Positions 1 through 5,624 of a DNA stretch of 12,425 nucleotides are shown here, piece by piece. The notes under the pieces were generated by a model, which was not told the DNA's origin, searched no databases, and saw only the letters and a program-made list of their open reading frames with translations. The position numbers and the translations under genes were made by a program. Position 1 is the stretch's first letter; the number at the start of each line of letters is the position of its first letter. The DNA comes from CAYUXF01 sp964448755 (GTDB lineage: Bacteria > Margulisbacteria > Termititenacia > Termititenacales > CAYUXF01), in the NCBI GenBank assembly GCA_964448755.1, contig CAYUXF010000045.1, positions 1 through 12,425 on the forward strand. Reading direction: 5' to 3'.

Positions 1-776
1 ACTCCCTGCCAGAGCAGCATACCGTAGCCGTAGTTAACTTGCGCCCCTTTTAAAAGAGCGTTCTTTAAAAAAAGTGTTTTTTGCGGCTGATAGACAATAT
101 CCGAATAAAGTTGAGCACTACTAATAATAGAAATATCTTTTAGCGGCGTTTCATTCTGCAGCGGCGGCATACCAATAGATGTAGTATTGATGACCAGCTC
201 GGCCGCAGAGACACTTTGCAAAAAAGCGTCATCTGAAACAGAAAATCCGGTTATTGAGACTTCGCCGAACATCGCACAAAATTCTTGCGCCAGTTCAACA
301 GCCTTATCTTTAGTTCTATTGCCAATAACTATAGAAGCAGCACCAGCCTCAGCCAGAGCATAAATTATAGCGCGCGCCGCACCGCCGGCACCGAAAACAG
401 CTATTTTTTTATTTTTAGGTTCAAAAGAATTATAGTGTTTTAACGATTGGAGATAACCAGACGCATCGGTATTGTAGCCGATAAGCTTGCCGTTATTATT
501 AACAATAGTATTGACCGCCCCTATTTTTTGGGCCTGCGGGTCGATCTCATCTAAATATTTAATTACCGTCTCTTTGTGCGGCACAGTGATATTAGCCCCG
601 GCGATATTTTCTGCGCGCAGCAACGCTACAGACTCTTTAAGCTCAGCCGGCTTAACGTGTTTTTTGAGATACTCAAAATTATCTGCGATCTTTAACGCTT
701 GATAGGCCGCAGTGTGCATGGCAGGTGATTTGCTATGCTCTACCGGATCACCAAAAATATAAACCGTTTTCTTCAT
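1..776 (-). CDS. aroE: Shikimate dehydrogenase (NADP+), 3' end cut by window edge
   Basis: Reduces 3-dehydroshikimate to shikimate with NADPH in the cytoplasmic shikimate pathway. Reading the minus strand from the ATG at 774-776 gives 258 codons with no stop before the window edge, so only a short C-terminal tail is missing (the family is about 270-290 residues). Visible motifs in order: GDPVEHSKSPAMH (residues 9-21, substrate-binding Ser pair), ITVPHKE with catalytic Lys68, GAVNTI (86-91), GYNTDASG with catalytic Asp104, the nucleotide-binding GAGGAARA (129-136), the NRT NADP-binding motif (153-155), NTTSIGM (198-203), DIVYQP (226-231) and a closing GMLLWQG. The usual Asn after the SKSP..H motif is Thr here. 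There is no clear Shine-Dalgarno before the start, and a promoter-like pair lies immediately upstream. Divergent from the gene at 1089. The motif set makes the family assignment firm. Confidence 0.96.
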   Translation of the reverse strand, partial: MKKTVYIFGDPVEHSKSPAMHTAAYQALKIADNFEYLKKHVKPAELKESVALLRAENIAGANITVPHKETVIKYLDEIDPQAQKIGAVNTIVNNNGKLIGYNTDASGYLQSLKHYNSFEPKNKKIAVFGAGGAARAIIYALAEAGAASIVIGNRTKDKAVELAQEFCAMFGEVSITGFSVSDDAFLQSVSAAELVINTTSIGMPPLQNETPLKDISIISSAQLYSDIVYQPQKTLFLKNALLKGAQVNYGYGMLLWQG

Positions 777-783
777 CTTGAAT

Positions 784-812
784 ATTATTTGTTAATATCC
801 AGAAAAGGTCAA
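784..812 (-). promoter_or_regulatory. Putative sigma70-type promoter of aroE
   Basis: On the minus strand TTGACC (807-812) is followed after 17 nt by AATAAT (784-789), a good match to a housekeeping -35/-10 pair. The expected transcription start would fall at about 777, next to the ATG at 776, so the transcript would have almost no leader. This agrees with the absence of a Shine-Dalgarno sequence. Inferred by consensus only. Confidence 0.45.
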
Positions 813-837
813 TGCCCCTGCAACTAGCTTTAGGCTA

Positions 838-872
838 TCCCCCTTGTTGCGCCCTACCGGGCTTAAGGGGGA
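838..872. repeat. Intergenic hairpin element, copy also starts at window end
   Basis: An outer stem TCCCCCTT (838-845) pairs with AAGGGGGA (865-872). An inner stem GCCC (851-854) pairs with GGGC (859-862) around the loop TACC. The left side, CCCCCTTGTTGC (839-850), is repeated exactly as the last 12 bases of the window (12414-12425). It is preceded by GGCTATCCC, a lead-in also found before the elements at 5423 and 12347. No T-tract follows directly on either strand, so a terminator role is not supported. Probably a dispersed intergenic repeat. Confidence 0.55.
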
Positions 873-934
873 GAAAAATTATTTGCAATTTAAAAATAAA
901 AAAAACGATAAAAAAGAACAGGCCTCATATCCAG

Positions 935-1047
935 CCCCTCTCCAGCCTCACCTGAGGGCTACGCCCATATCCTCTCCTAAGAGGAGAGGATACAGATAAT
1001 TGCTTTCTTTTTTTTGGAAAGTTTGTTCAGCAAAAAATGGAGAGGGG
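935..1047. repeat. Multi-branched palindromic intergenic element
   Basis: A perfect 10-bp closing stem, CCCCTCTCCA (935-944) with TGGAGAGGGG (1038-1047), encloses three more arms. They are a short arm AGCC-TCA / TGA-(G)-GGCT (944-960), an 11-bp perfect arm TATCCTCTCCT (968-978) with AGGAGAGGATA (982-992) around AAG, and a weaker arm TTGCT (1000-1004) with AGCAA (1029-1033). Together they could fold as a closed junction. It ends 41 bp before the gene at 1089. Either a dispersed structured repeat or a cis-acting RNA for that gene; the sequence alone does not decide. The rest of 777-1088 is A-rich with nothing else recognised. Confidence 0.5.
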
Positions 1048-1088
1048 AGTTACAATAAATGGTGAGAAAAAATTAGAAAAGAGAAAAA

Positions 1089-1507
1089 ATGATCGAAATA
1101 ACTATTAAACCAAATTACTTGTATTTATGCTGCAGCAAGCAGAATAAAACAGCCAGCAGTCAAGAGATAATTGAAACATTGTTATCAGATAAACCACAAT
1201 TTAATTTACCAAAAATAGAAGAAGATATGGCCTATATAAAAATCAACAACCAAACTGTCGGCTATTTAAAACAAGAAAACGGCCTTTACTATATTTACAG
1301 TTTTAAAAATAAAAAATTAGCCGTAATTAAAGATTTTGATCTCTTTAATATTAAAGACCGCGGGGCCGAATATGAACAATATGAACTGCACGCTTTAGAT
1401 GAAAACAATAATTTAGCCGAAGAGCAGATCATTGGCCGGCTTTTTTCCCGCTGGTGGTTTGTCAGCACAAATAAAGGAAGAGAATTAGAGTTAACTATAG
1501 AATTTTT
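1089..1507 (+). CDS. Hypothetical protein, 5' part, truncated by assembly gap
   Basis: Not recognised. 139 complete codons are readable before the sequence runs into undetermined bases; any reading frame carried across the gap is meaningless because the gap length is arbitrary. The visible part has no signal peptide or membrane segment. It is Lys/Asn/Glu-rich, and its second half (residues 45-139) looks like alternating short beta strands, for example VGYLKQENGLYYIYSF, followed by GRLFSRWWFVST. A Cys pair sits at residues 14-15. The ATG is preceded only by an A/G-rich stretch (AGAAAAGAG) as a weak ribosome site. The gene is divergent from aroE, lies just downstream of the structured element at 935-1047, and points towards the convergent ilvC. 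A beta-rich LURP-one/tubby-like fold is a loose possibility that I cannot support further. Confidence 0.6.
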
Positions 1508-1607
1508 NNNNNNNNNNNNNNNNNNNNNNNNNNNNNNNNNNNNNNNNNNNNNNNNNNNNNNNNNNNNNNNNNNNNNNNNNNNNNNNNNNNNNNNNNNNNN
1601 NNNNNNN
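1508..1607. other. Assembly gap (100 N)
   Basis: Exactly 100 undetermined bases, the conventional placeholder for a scaffold gap of unknown size. It interrupts the gene starting at 1089. The right edge lies beside a repeat hairpin (1622-1645), which may be why the assembly broke here. Confidence 0.98.
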
Positions 1608-1621
1608 TTGATCCAGGCCAC

Positions 1622-1645
1622 CCGACTACGCCAAGGCTTCGTCGG
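1622..1645. repeat. Short hairpin repeat, related to 5509-5532
   Basis: CCGAC (1622-1626) pairs with GTCGG (1641-1645), with a constant TAC/TTC internal bulge and a GCC-AA-GGC core. The 24-nt unit matches the one at 5509-5532 at 19 positions, and four of the five differences are symmetric pair changes. It lies 16 bp past the ilvC stop. It has no U-tract on the ilv strand, so it is not a canonical terminator, though it could act as a 3' end stabiliser. Confidence 0.5.
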
Positions 1646-1661
1646 ACACAGTCATTTGCTA

Positions 1662-2651
1662 TTATTTTATCCAGGCCATCATGCCGCGCAGCTCACCGCC
1701 GACTTTTTCTATTAAGTGTGCTTTACCAGCAGCGCGCATTTTTTCCATATTTGGTTTACCTGCTTTACATTCGTCTAAAAACTCTTTAGCAAATTCACCT
1801 TTTTGGATTCTCTCTAAAGCTTTTTTCATGTTAGCTTTTACTTCAGGAGTAATGATCTTTGGCCCAACGGTCAGATCGCCATACTCAGCAGTATTGGAGA
1901 TAGAATCTCTCATTTTAGCAATACCGCCTTCGTACATAAGATCAACAATTAATTTAAGTTCATGCAAACACTCAAAATAAGCGATCTCCGGCTGATAACC
2001 AGCTTCTACCAGTGTTTCAAACCCGGCAGTAACAAGAGCTGTAGTGCCGCCGCAAAGAACGGTCTGCTCACCAAAAAGATCGGTCTCTGTCTCTTCTTTG
2101 TAAGAAGTTTCTAAAACACCAGCGCGTGTACCGCCGATACCTTTGGCATAAGCCAGCGTAATATCTTTAGCATTGCCGGTAGCATCTTGATGCACAGCCC
2201 AAATACAAGGAACACCAAAACCTTCTTGATAAACACGACGGACCATATGACCAGGCCCTTTAGGAGCAACTAAAATAACATTAACATCTTTTGGCGGCTC
2301 AATAGTTTTAAAATGGATATGGAAACCGTGAGCAAAAGCCAGTGTATTGCCAGCCACTAAATTAGGAGCAATATCTGCTTTGTAAATATCGGCAGCAAAT
2401 TCATCTGGAACTAACATCATAATGACATCTGCTTTTTTAGCAGCCTCGGCAGGAGAGAGAACTTCTAAACCAGCCGCTTGAGCCTTAGCTACGGAGCTAG
2501 ATGATGATCTTAAACCGACGACAACATCCATACCGGACTCTTTTAGATTAAGCGCATGAGCATGCCCCTGCGAACCATAGCCGATAATAGCTATTTTTTT
2601 GCCTTTTAAAACATCTAAATTTGCATCTTTGTCATATAATACTTTTACCAT
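1662..2651 (-). CDS. ilvC: Ketol-acid reductoisomerase, NADP+, class I
   Basis: Second common step of branched-chain amino acid synthesis: Mg2+-dependent isomerisation and NADPH reduction of acetolactate or acetohydroxybutyrate to the dihydroxy acid. 329 residues is the normal class I length. The N-terminal Rossmann domain has GYGSQGHAHALNL (24-36). The cofactor loop LRSSSSS (47-53), with Arg48 and several Ser, fits 2'-phosphate binding and thus NADPH. FAHGFHIHF (106-114) carries His108, and APKGPGH (129-135) has the active-site Lys131. The C-terminal knotted domain has the metal and substrate ligands Asp191 and Glu195 (TDLFGEQ), Glu227 and Glu231 (ECLHE) and Ser252. The start is set by AGGAG at 2658-2662, six bases upstream. 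Last visible gene of the ilv operon, separated from the preceding gene by 121 bp that contain a strong hairpin. Confidence 0.98.
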   Translation of the reverse strand: MVKVLYDKDANLDVLKGKKIAIIGYGSQGHAHALNLKESGMDVVVGLRSSSSSVAKAQAAGLEVLSPAEAAKKADVIMMLVPDEFAADIYKADIAPNLVAGNTLAFAHGFHIHFKTIEPPKDVNVILVAPKGPGHMVRRVYQEGFGVPCIWAVHQDATGNAKDITLAYAKGIGGTRAGVLETSYKEETETDLFGEQTVLCGGTTALVTAGFETLVEAGYQPEIAYFECLHELKLIVDLMYEGGIAKMRDSISNTAEYGDLTVGPKIITPEVKANMKKALERIQKGEFAKEFLDECKAGKPNMEKMRAAGKAHLIEKVGGELRGMMAWIK

Positions 2652-2708
2652 TTTTAACTCCTATTATTTATTGAAATTTCCGCAAAAAATAAAAAAACTT
2701 TTGAGATA

Positions 2709-2743
2709 TTTATATAACTCCGCCTTCGGCGGAGTTATATAAA
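2709..2743 (-). promoter_or_regulatory. Strong intercistronic hairpin upstream of ilvC
   Basis: A perfect 16-bp stem (left arm 2709-2724, right arm 2728-2743) around a 3-nt loop with a CCGCC-TTC-GGCGG core. In the ilv transcript the first arm carries UAACUCC (2737-2731). This is complementary both to its own partner arm and to the ilvC ribosome-binding site GGAGUUA (2661-2655). The T-rich run on that strand begins about 12 nt after the stem (after ATATCTCAAAAG), so this is a poor intrinsic terminator. More likely an mRNA processing or stability element, or a translational control element for ilvC; the latter is inference. Confidence 0.5.
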
Positions 2744-2772
2744 CTTTAAACTGCTTTTGCAGAAATTTCTTA

Positions 2773-3144
2773 TTATCTTTTTTCTTTCAGTATCAGATAA
2801 CTCAGAGAGCTATTGACCAAAAGGGTCATCAATAATAATACAAAATCAAAATAATATAAAGCAAAAAAAGCGGGAAAAAAAACGAACATCAGCCAGCGCA
2901 AATAAAAAGAGACCGTGCCGCTGTTTTTGAGAAAAACTTTAACTAACGTGGCTTGAAAATTTATTCTGCCGGCCTCGGAAATATCGGCCAATAAAAGCAA
3001 ATAGAAAAACAAAAGCGCCAGATAAATGAACGGCAGAAGATCGTTATGCCAATAAAGTGCACTAAAATTAACAGCAAAAGCAGCCAGAAAAAAACCGGCA
3101 ATTCTGCTTGGGCGCCGCTCTTTTAACTCATTTTTTTTACTCAT
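2773..3144 (-). CDS. Small integral membrane protein, ilv operon, unknown function
   Basis: A 123-residue, very hydrophobic protein not assigned to any family here. The basic N-terminus (SKKNELKERRPSR) is followed by about four membrane segments, roughly residues 15-33, 36-53, 79-97 and 99-117. It ends in a charged tail, LKEKR. By the positive-inside rule both ends are probably cytoplasmic. The start ATG overlaps the ilvN stop by 4 bp (ATGA), so it is translationally coupled to the acetolactate synthase subunits and must be co-transcribed with them. An amino-acid exporter or a membrane accessory of the pathway would be tempting, but no sequence motif supports a function. The uneven spacing (tight to ilvN, loose to ilvC) suggests an inserted gene. 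Confidence 0.85.
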   Translation of the reverse strand: MSKKNELKERRPSRIAGFFLAAFAVNFSALYWHNDLLPFIYLALLFFYLLLLADISEAGRINFQATLVKVFLKNSGTVSFYLRWLMFVFFPAFFALYYFDFVLLLMTLLVNSSLSYLILKEKR

Positions 3145-3620
3145 TTTTTATTGCGGAGCATTCCTATTTTACCGGTCCGGACAACTTCAACTATGCCATA
3201 TTTTTCTAAAAGATCTATAATGGCGTTGTTTTTATCGCTATCGCCGGTCATTTCTATGATAAAACTGTTCTCGCCGACGTCGACAATTCTCGCTCTGAAC
3301 GTTTTGACCAGATCCATGATCTCGCTTCTGGTCTTACTGTTAAAGCGCAATTTTAAAAGGACCATTTCCCGCTCAACGTGGTTTTGTGAAGTGAGATCTA
3401 CTATTTTTTTGACCTCAATTAATTTATGCAGTTGTTTGGTGATCTGCTCTAAAATAGTATCGTCGCCATGAATGACAATGGTCATTCTGGAAATATCTTT
3501 ATTTTCGGCAGGACCGACCGCCAAGGAATCTATATTATAGCCTCTACGGCTGAAAAGACCGGCCACACGAGAAAGAACACCAGGGCGATTATCTACCAGA
3601 ACAGAAATTATGTGTTTCAT
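3141..3620 (-). CDS. ilvN: Acetolactate synthase, small regulatory subunit
   Basis: Regulatory partner of IlvB: it raises catalytic activity and confers valine feedback inhibition. 159 residues matches the IlvH/IlvN long small-subunit type. The N-terminal ACT domain spans about residues 2-76, with DNRPGVLSRVAGLFSRRGYN. Asn11, Gly14 and Asn29 are at the same positions as the valine-contacting residues described in Escherichia coli IlvH, so valine sensitivity is likely. The C-terminal domain (about 83-157) contains EREMVLLKLR and ends near VRTGKIGMLR. The start overlaps the ilvB stop by one base (TAATG), implying coupled translation and stoichiometric production. The symbol ilvH would be equally valid. 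Confidence 0.96.
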   Translation of the reverse strand: MKHIISVLVDNRPGVLSRVAGLFSRRGYNIDSLAVGPAENKDISRMTIVIHGDDTILEQITKQLHKLIEVKKIVDLTSQNHVEREMVLLKLRFNSKTRSEIMDLVKTFRARIVDVGENSFIIEMTGDSDKNNAIIDLLEKYGIVEVVRTGKIGMLRNKK

Positions 3621-5344
3621 TACTTTTCCTCCCGGTTGTTCTTGGTTTTTTCTTCAATCTTTTCATGCAAAATCATTTTATTTAAAACACCACCCGGCGG
3701 CACCATGGGAAAAACATTCTCTTTGCGGTCGACCAGAACATTGACCAGGACCGGACCCTTGTGTTTAAAAATTTCTTTCAATTTTGTTTTAATCTCTGCC
3801 GGTTTACTGATAGTAACACCTTTAATACTGTAGGCATCGGCAAGTTTGATAAAATCTGGCTGACAATTGGTGAGATCGGTATGCGAAAAACGGCCGCCAT
3901 AGAAAAGATCCTGCCACTGCCGGACCATCCCCAGGTAGCCGTTATTCATAATAAATATTTTGACCGGTATATTGTGCGTTGCGGCAGTACTGAGCTCTTG
4001 TAAATTCATTTGAAAAGAACCGTCGCCGGTGATACAAATTATCTCGCTTTTAGGGTTACCGAAAGCGGCGCCAATAGCGGCGGGAAAGCCGTACCCCATA
4101 GTACCTAAGCCGCCCGAAGAAGCCCAGTGCGCCGGTTTTTTAAAGTTAATAAACTGCGCCGCCCACATTTGGTGCTCGCCGACATCGGTAACAAAAACAG
4201 CGTTCTCACTGACTTGCTGACAAATAGCCTCAAGAACCTCTTGCGGTTTAATGCTTTCTTTATTTTTTTCATAATAAAGTGGATGGCTCTGGCGCCACTC
4301 ATTGAGCTGTTGATGCCACTTAGTGTATTTATTGAACTTTTCTTCGGCCGCTCTGGCATTGAGCTCTTTTAAAATTTCGTGAGCGTCGCCAATAATTGGC
4401 AAGTGCGCGGTAATGACTTTATTGATCTCCGCCGGATCGATATCGATATGAATTATTTTGGCGTATTTACCGAACTCCGAAATTTTACCGGTAATGCGGT
4501 CATCGAAGCGCATACCGATAGCAATGATAAGATCTGAATGATGGATAGCAAAATTAGCGACCGCCGTGCCGTGCATACCGGGCATCCCGAGATTATTTTT
4601 ATCGGCAGAGGGAATAGCGCCCATGCCCATTAAAGTTGTCGCTACAGGGAGATCGGTCTGTTTGACAAACTTGCGCAATTCTAAAGCACCGCCAGCACTA
4701 ATGACACCGCCGCCGGCGATAATTACCGGACGGGCAGCGGCTTTGATCCACTCGATGGCCTGTTTAATTTGTTTAGGGTTCCCTTTGATAGTGGGCTGAT
4801 AGTTAGGCATATCGACAGTTTTGGGATAAACAAACTCGCACTTGCCTTTACAGACATCTACCGGCAGATCTACCAGGACCGGCCCCGGCCGTCCTGAGCG
4901 GGCCAGATGAAAAGCTTCTTTAATAGTAGCGGCCAGATCTTTGACATCTTTGACCAGGTAATTGTGTTTAGTGATAGGCTGCGTAATGCCGGTCATGTCT
5001 GCTTCCTGGAAGGCATCTGTCCCAATATCAAAAGTACCGACCTGCCCGGTGAAGGCGACCATGGGGATAGAATCCATATTAGCTGTAGCTATACCGGTAA
5101 CTAAATTGGTAGCACCTGGACCAGATGTAGCCAGACAAACACCGACCTTGCCGGTAGTGCGGGCATAGCCATCGGCAGCATGCGCGGCAGCCTGCTCATG
5201 GCGGACCAGAATGTGCTTAACATCTTTCTGATTATAAATGGCGTCATAAATATCGAGGACTTTGCCGCCCGGATAACCGAAAATAACGTCAACACCTTCT
5301 TTTTTTAAACATTCAATAAAGATCTGTGCACCGTTAAGTATCAT
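3620..5344 (-). CDS. ilvB: Acetolactate synthase, large catalytic subunit
   Basis: ThDP-, FAD- and Mg2+-dependent enzyme that condenses two pyruvates to 2-acetolactate, or pyruvate with 2-oxobutyrate, opening branched-chain amino acid synthesis. 574 residues is full length. The N-terminal ThDP-binding domain has GYPGG (23-27) and the catalytic Glu50 in RHEQAAAHAADGYAR. The central FAD domain has GMRFDDRITG (277-286). The C-terminal domain has GGLGTMGYGFPAAIGA (411-426), the ThDP/Mg signature GDGSF (440-444) through MNN (466-468), QWQ (476-478), and the conserved FPMVPPGG tail (545-552). The motifs, the FAD region and a dedicated small subunit point to the anabolic AHAS type, not the catabolic AlsS type. 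The start is supported by AGGAG at 5350-5354, five bases upstream. First gene of the operon. Confidence 0.98.
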   Translation of the reverse strand: MILNGAQIFIECLKKEGVDVIFGYPGGKVLDIYDAIYNQKDVKHILVRHEQAAAHAADGYARTTGKVGVCLATSGPGATNLVTGIATANMDSIPMVAFTGQVGTFDIGTDAFQEADMTGITQPITKHNYLVKDVKDLAATIKEAFHLARSGRPGPVLVDLPVDVCKGKCEFVYPKTVDMPNYQPTIKGNPKQIKQAIEWIKAAARPVIIAGGGVISAGGALELRKFVKQTDLPVATTLMGMGAIPSADKNNLGMPGMHGTAVANFAIHHSDLIIAIGMRFDDRITGKISEFGKYAKIIHIDIDPAEINKVITAHLPIIGDAHEILKELNARAAEEKFNKYTKWHQQLNEWRQSHPLYYEKNKESIKPQEVLEAICQQVSENAVFVTDVGEHQMWAAQFINFKKPAHWASSGGLGTMGYGFPAAIGAAFGNPKSEIICITGDGSFQMNLQELSTAATHNIPVKIFIMNNGYLGMVRQWQDLFYGGRFSHTDLTNCQPDFIKLADAYSIKGVTISKPAEIKTKLKEIFKHKGPVLVNVLVDRKENVFPMVPPGGVLNKMILHEKIEEKTKNNREEK

Positions 5345-5374
5345 TAGAGCTCCTTTAATATTTTTGAGTTCAAA

Positions 5375-5404
5375 ATTGTATCATAAATAACATTTATTAG
5401 GTAA
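5375..5404 (-). promoter_or_regulatory. Putative ilvB operon promoter (extended -10)
   Basis: On the minus strand TGATACAAT (5383-5375) fits an extended -10 (TG-n-TATAAT with one mismatch). A weak -35, TTACCT, lies at 5399-5404 with an 18-nt spacer. The predicted start near 5368 leaves a leader of only about 24 nt that contains the ribosome site. There is therefore no room for a T-box, leader peptide or attenuator, and regulation would have to be by a DNA-binding factor or by feedback on the enzyme. Confidence 0.45.
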
Positions 5405-5410
5405 TTTAGC

Positions 5411-5515
5411 TAGAGGGGAATTAGCTATCCCGATCCACCATGAACCACTCGCATTACTCGGGTTCATGGTTCTCCTTCCGCGGCCACCGGGGAAGGAATA
5501 GCCTCACCCCTACTA
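5411..5515. repeat. Modular multi-hairpin intergenic repeat, copy 1
   Basis: Nested complementary segments. The outermost is TAGAGGGG (5411-5418) with CCCCT-A-CTA (5507-5515). Then GCTAT-CC (about 5424-5430) pairs with GGAATAGC (5495-5502, one bulge). Next is a 10-bp perfect arm, ACCATGAACC (5437-5446) with GGTTCATGGT (5461-5470). The last arm is CCTTCC (5474-5479) with GGAAGG (5491-5496). This last arm and its loop (5474-5496) match 12378-12400 at 22 of 23 positions. The following stretch to 5580 holds the small hairpin at 5509-5532, a short AACC/GGTT stem (5541-5553) and then A-rich sequence. No convincing promoter for the downstream gene was seen. Confidence 0.55.
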
Positions 5516-5532
5516 CGCTAAAGCTTCGCAGG
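5509..5532. repeat. Short hairpin repeat, related to 1622-1645
   Basis: CCTAC (5509-5513) faces GCAGG (5528-5532), with the same TAC/TTC bulges and a GCT-AA-AGC core as the unit beside the assembly gap. Relative to that copy, a G:C pair has become T:A and the inner C:G has become T:A, while one outer pair (A:T to A.C) is lost. It directly abuts the multi-hairpin element. Confidence 0.5.
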
Positions 5533-5624
5533 GCAGGCCCAACCCCCTCGGTTTGCCGCAGGCCGGGAGCAAGCAAAATAAATGGGAAAAATATTAATTA
5601 CTTACGTAATCTTTGCAGAGTAAT

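Noticed and set aside
1089..1715. A continuous 208-residue frame from 1089 across the N gap to 1715
   Set aside because: The gap size is arbitrary, so the frame on the far side is not linked; the part after the gap reads antisense to the ilvC tail and through a repeat.
2709..2743. Rho-independent terminator between the small membrane protein gene and ilvC
   Set aside because: The stem is strong, but the T-rich run on the ilv strand starts about 12 nt after it; a U-tract should follow directly.
3151..5295. Several plus- and minus-strand open frames of 60-120 codons within ilvN and ilvB
   Set aside because: They are fully contained in genes with clear family motifs, and they lack ribosome sites and recognisable protein character.
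5345..5424. T-box, leader peptide or attenuator upstream of ilvB
   Set aside because: The likely promoter leaves only about 24 nt of leader, and no specifier loop, run of Leu/Val/Ile codons or terminator hairpin is visible between promoter and start.
5411..5610. CRISPR-like or insertion-sequence region in the repeat cluster
   Set aside because: The palindromes are not regularly spaced direct repeats with spacers, and no transposase frame is present on either strand.
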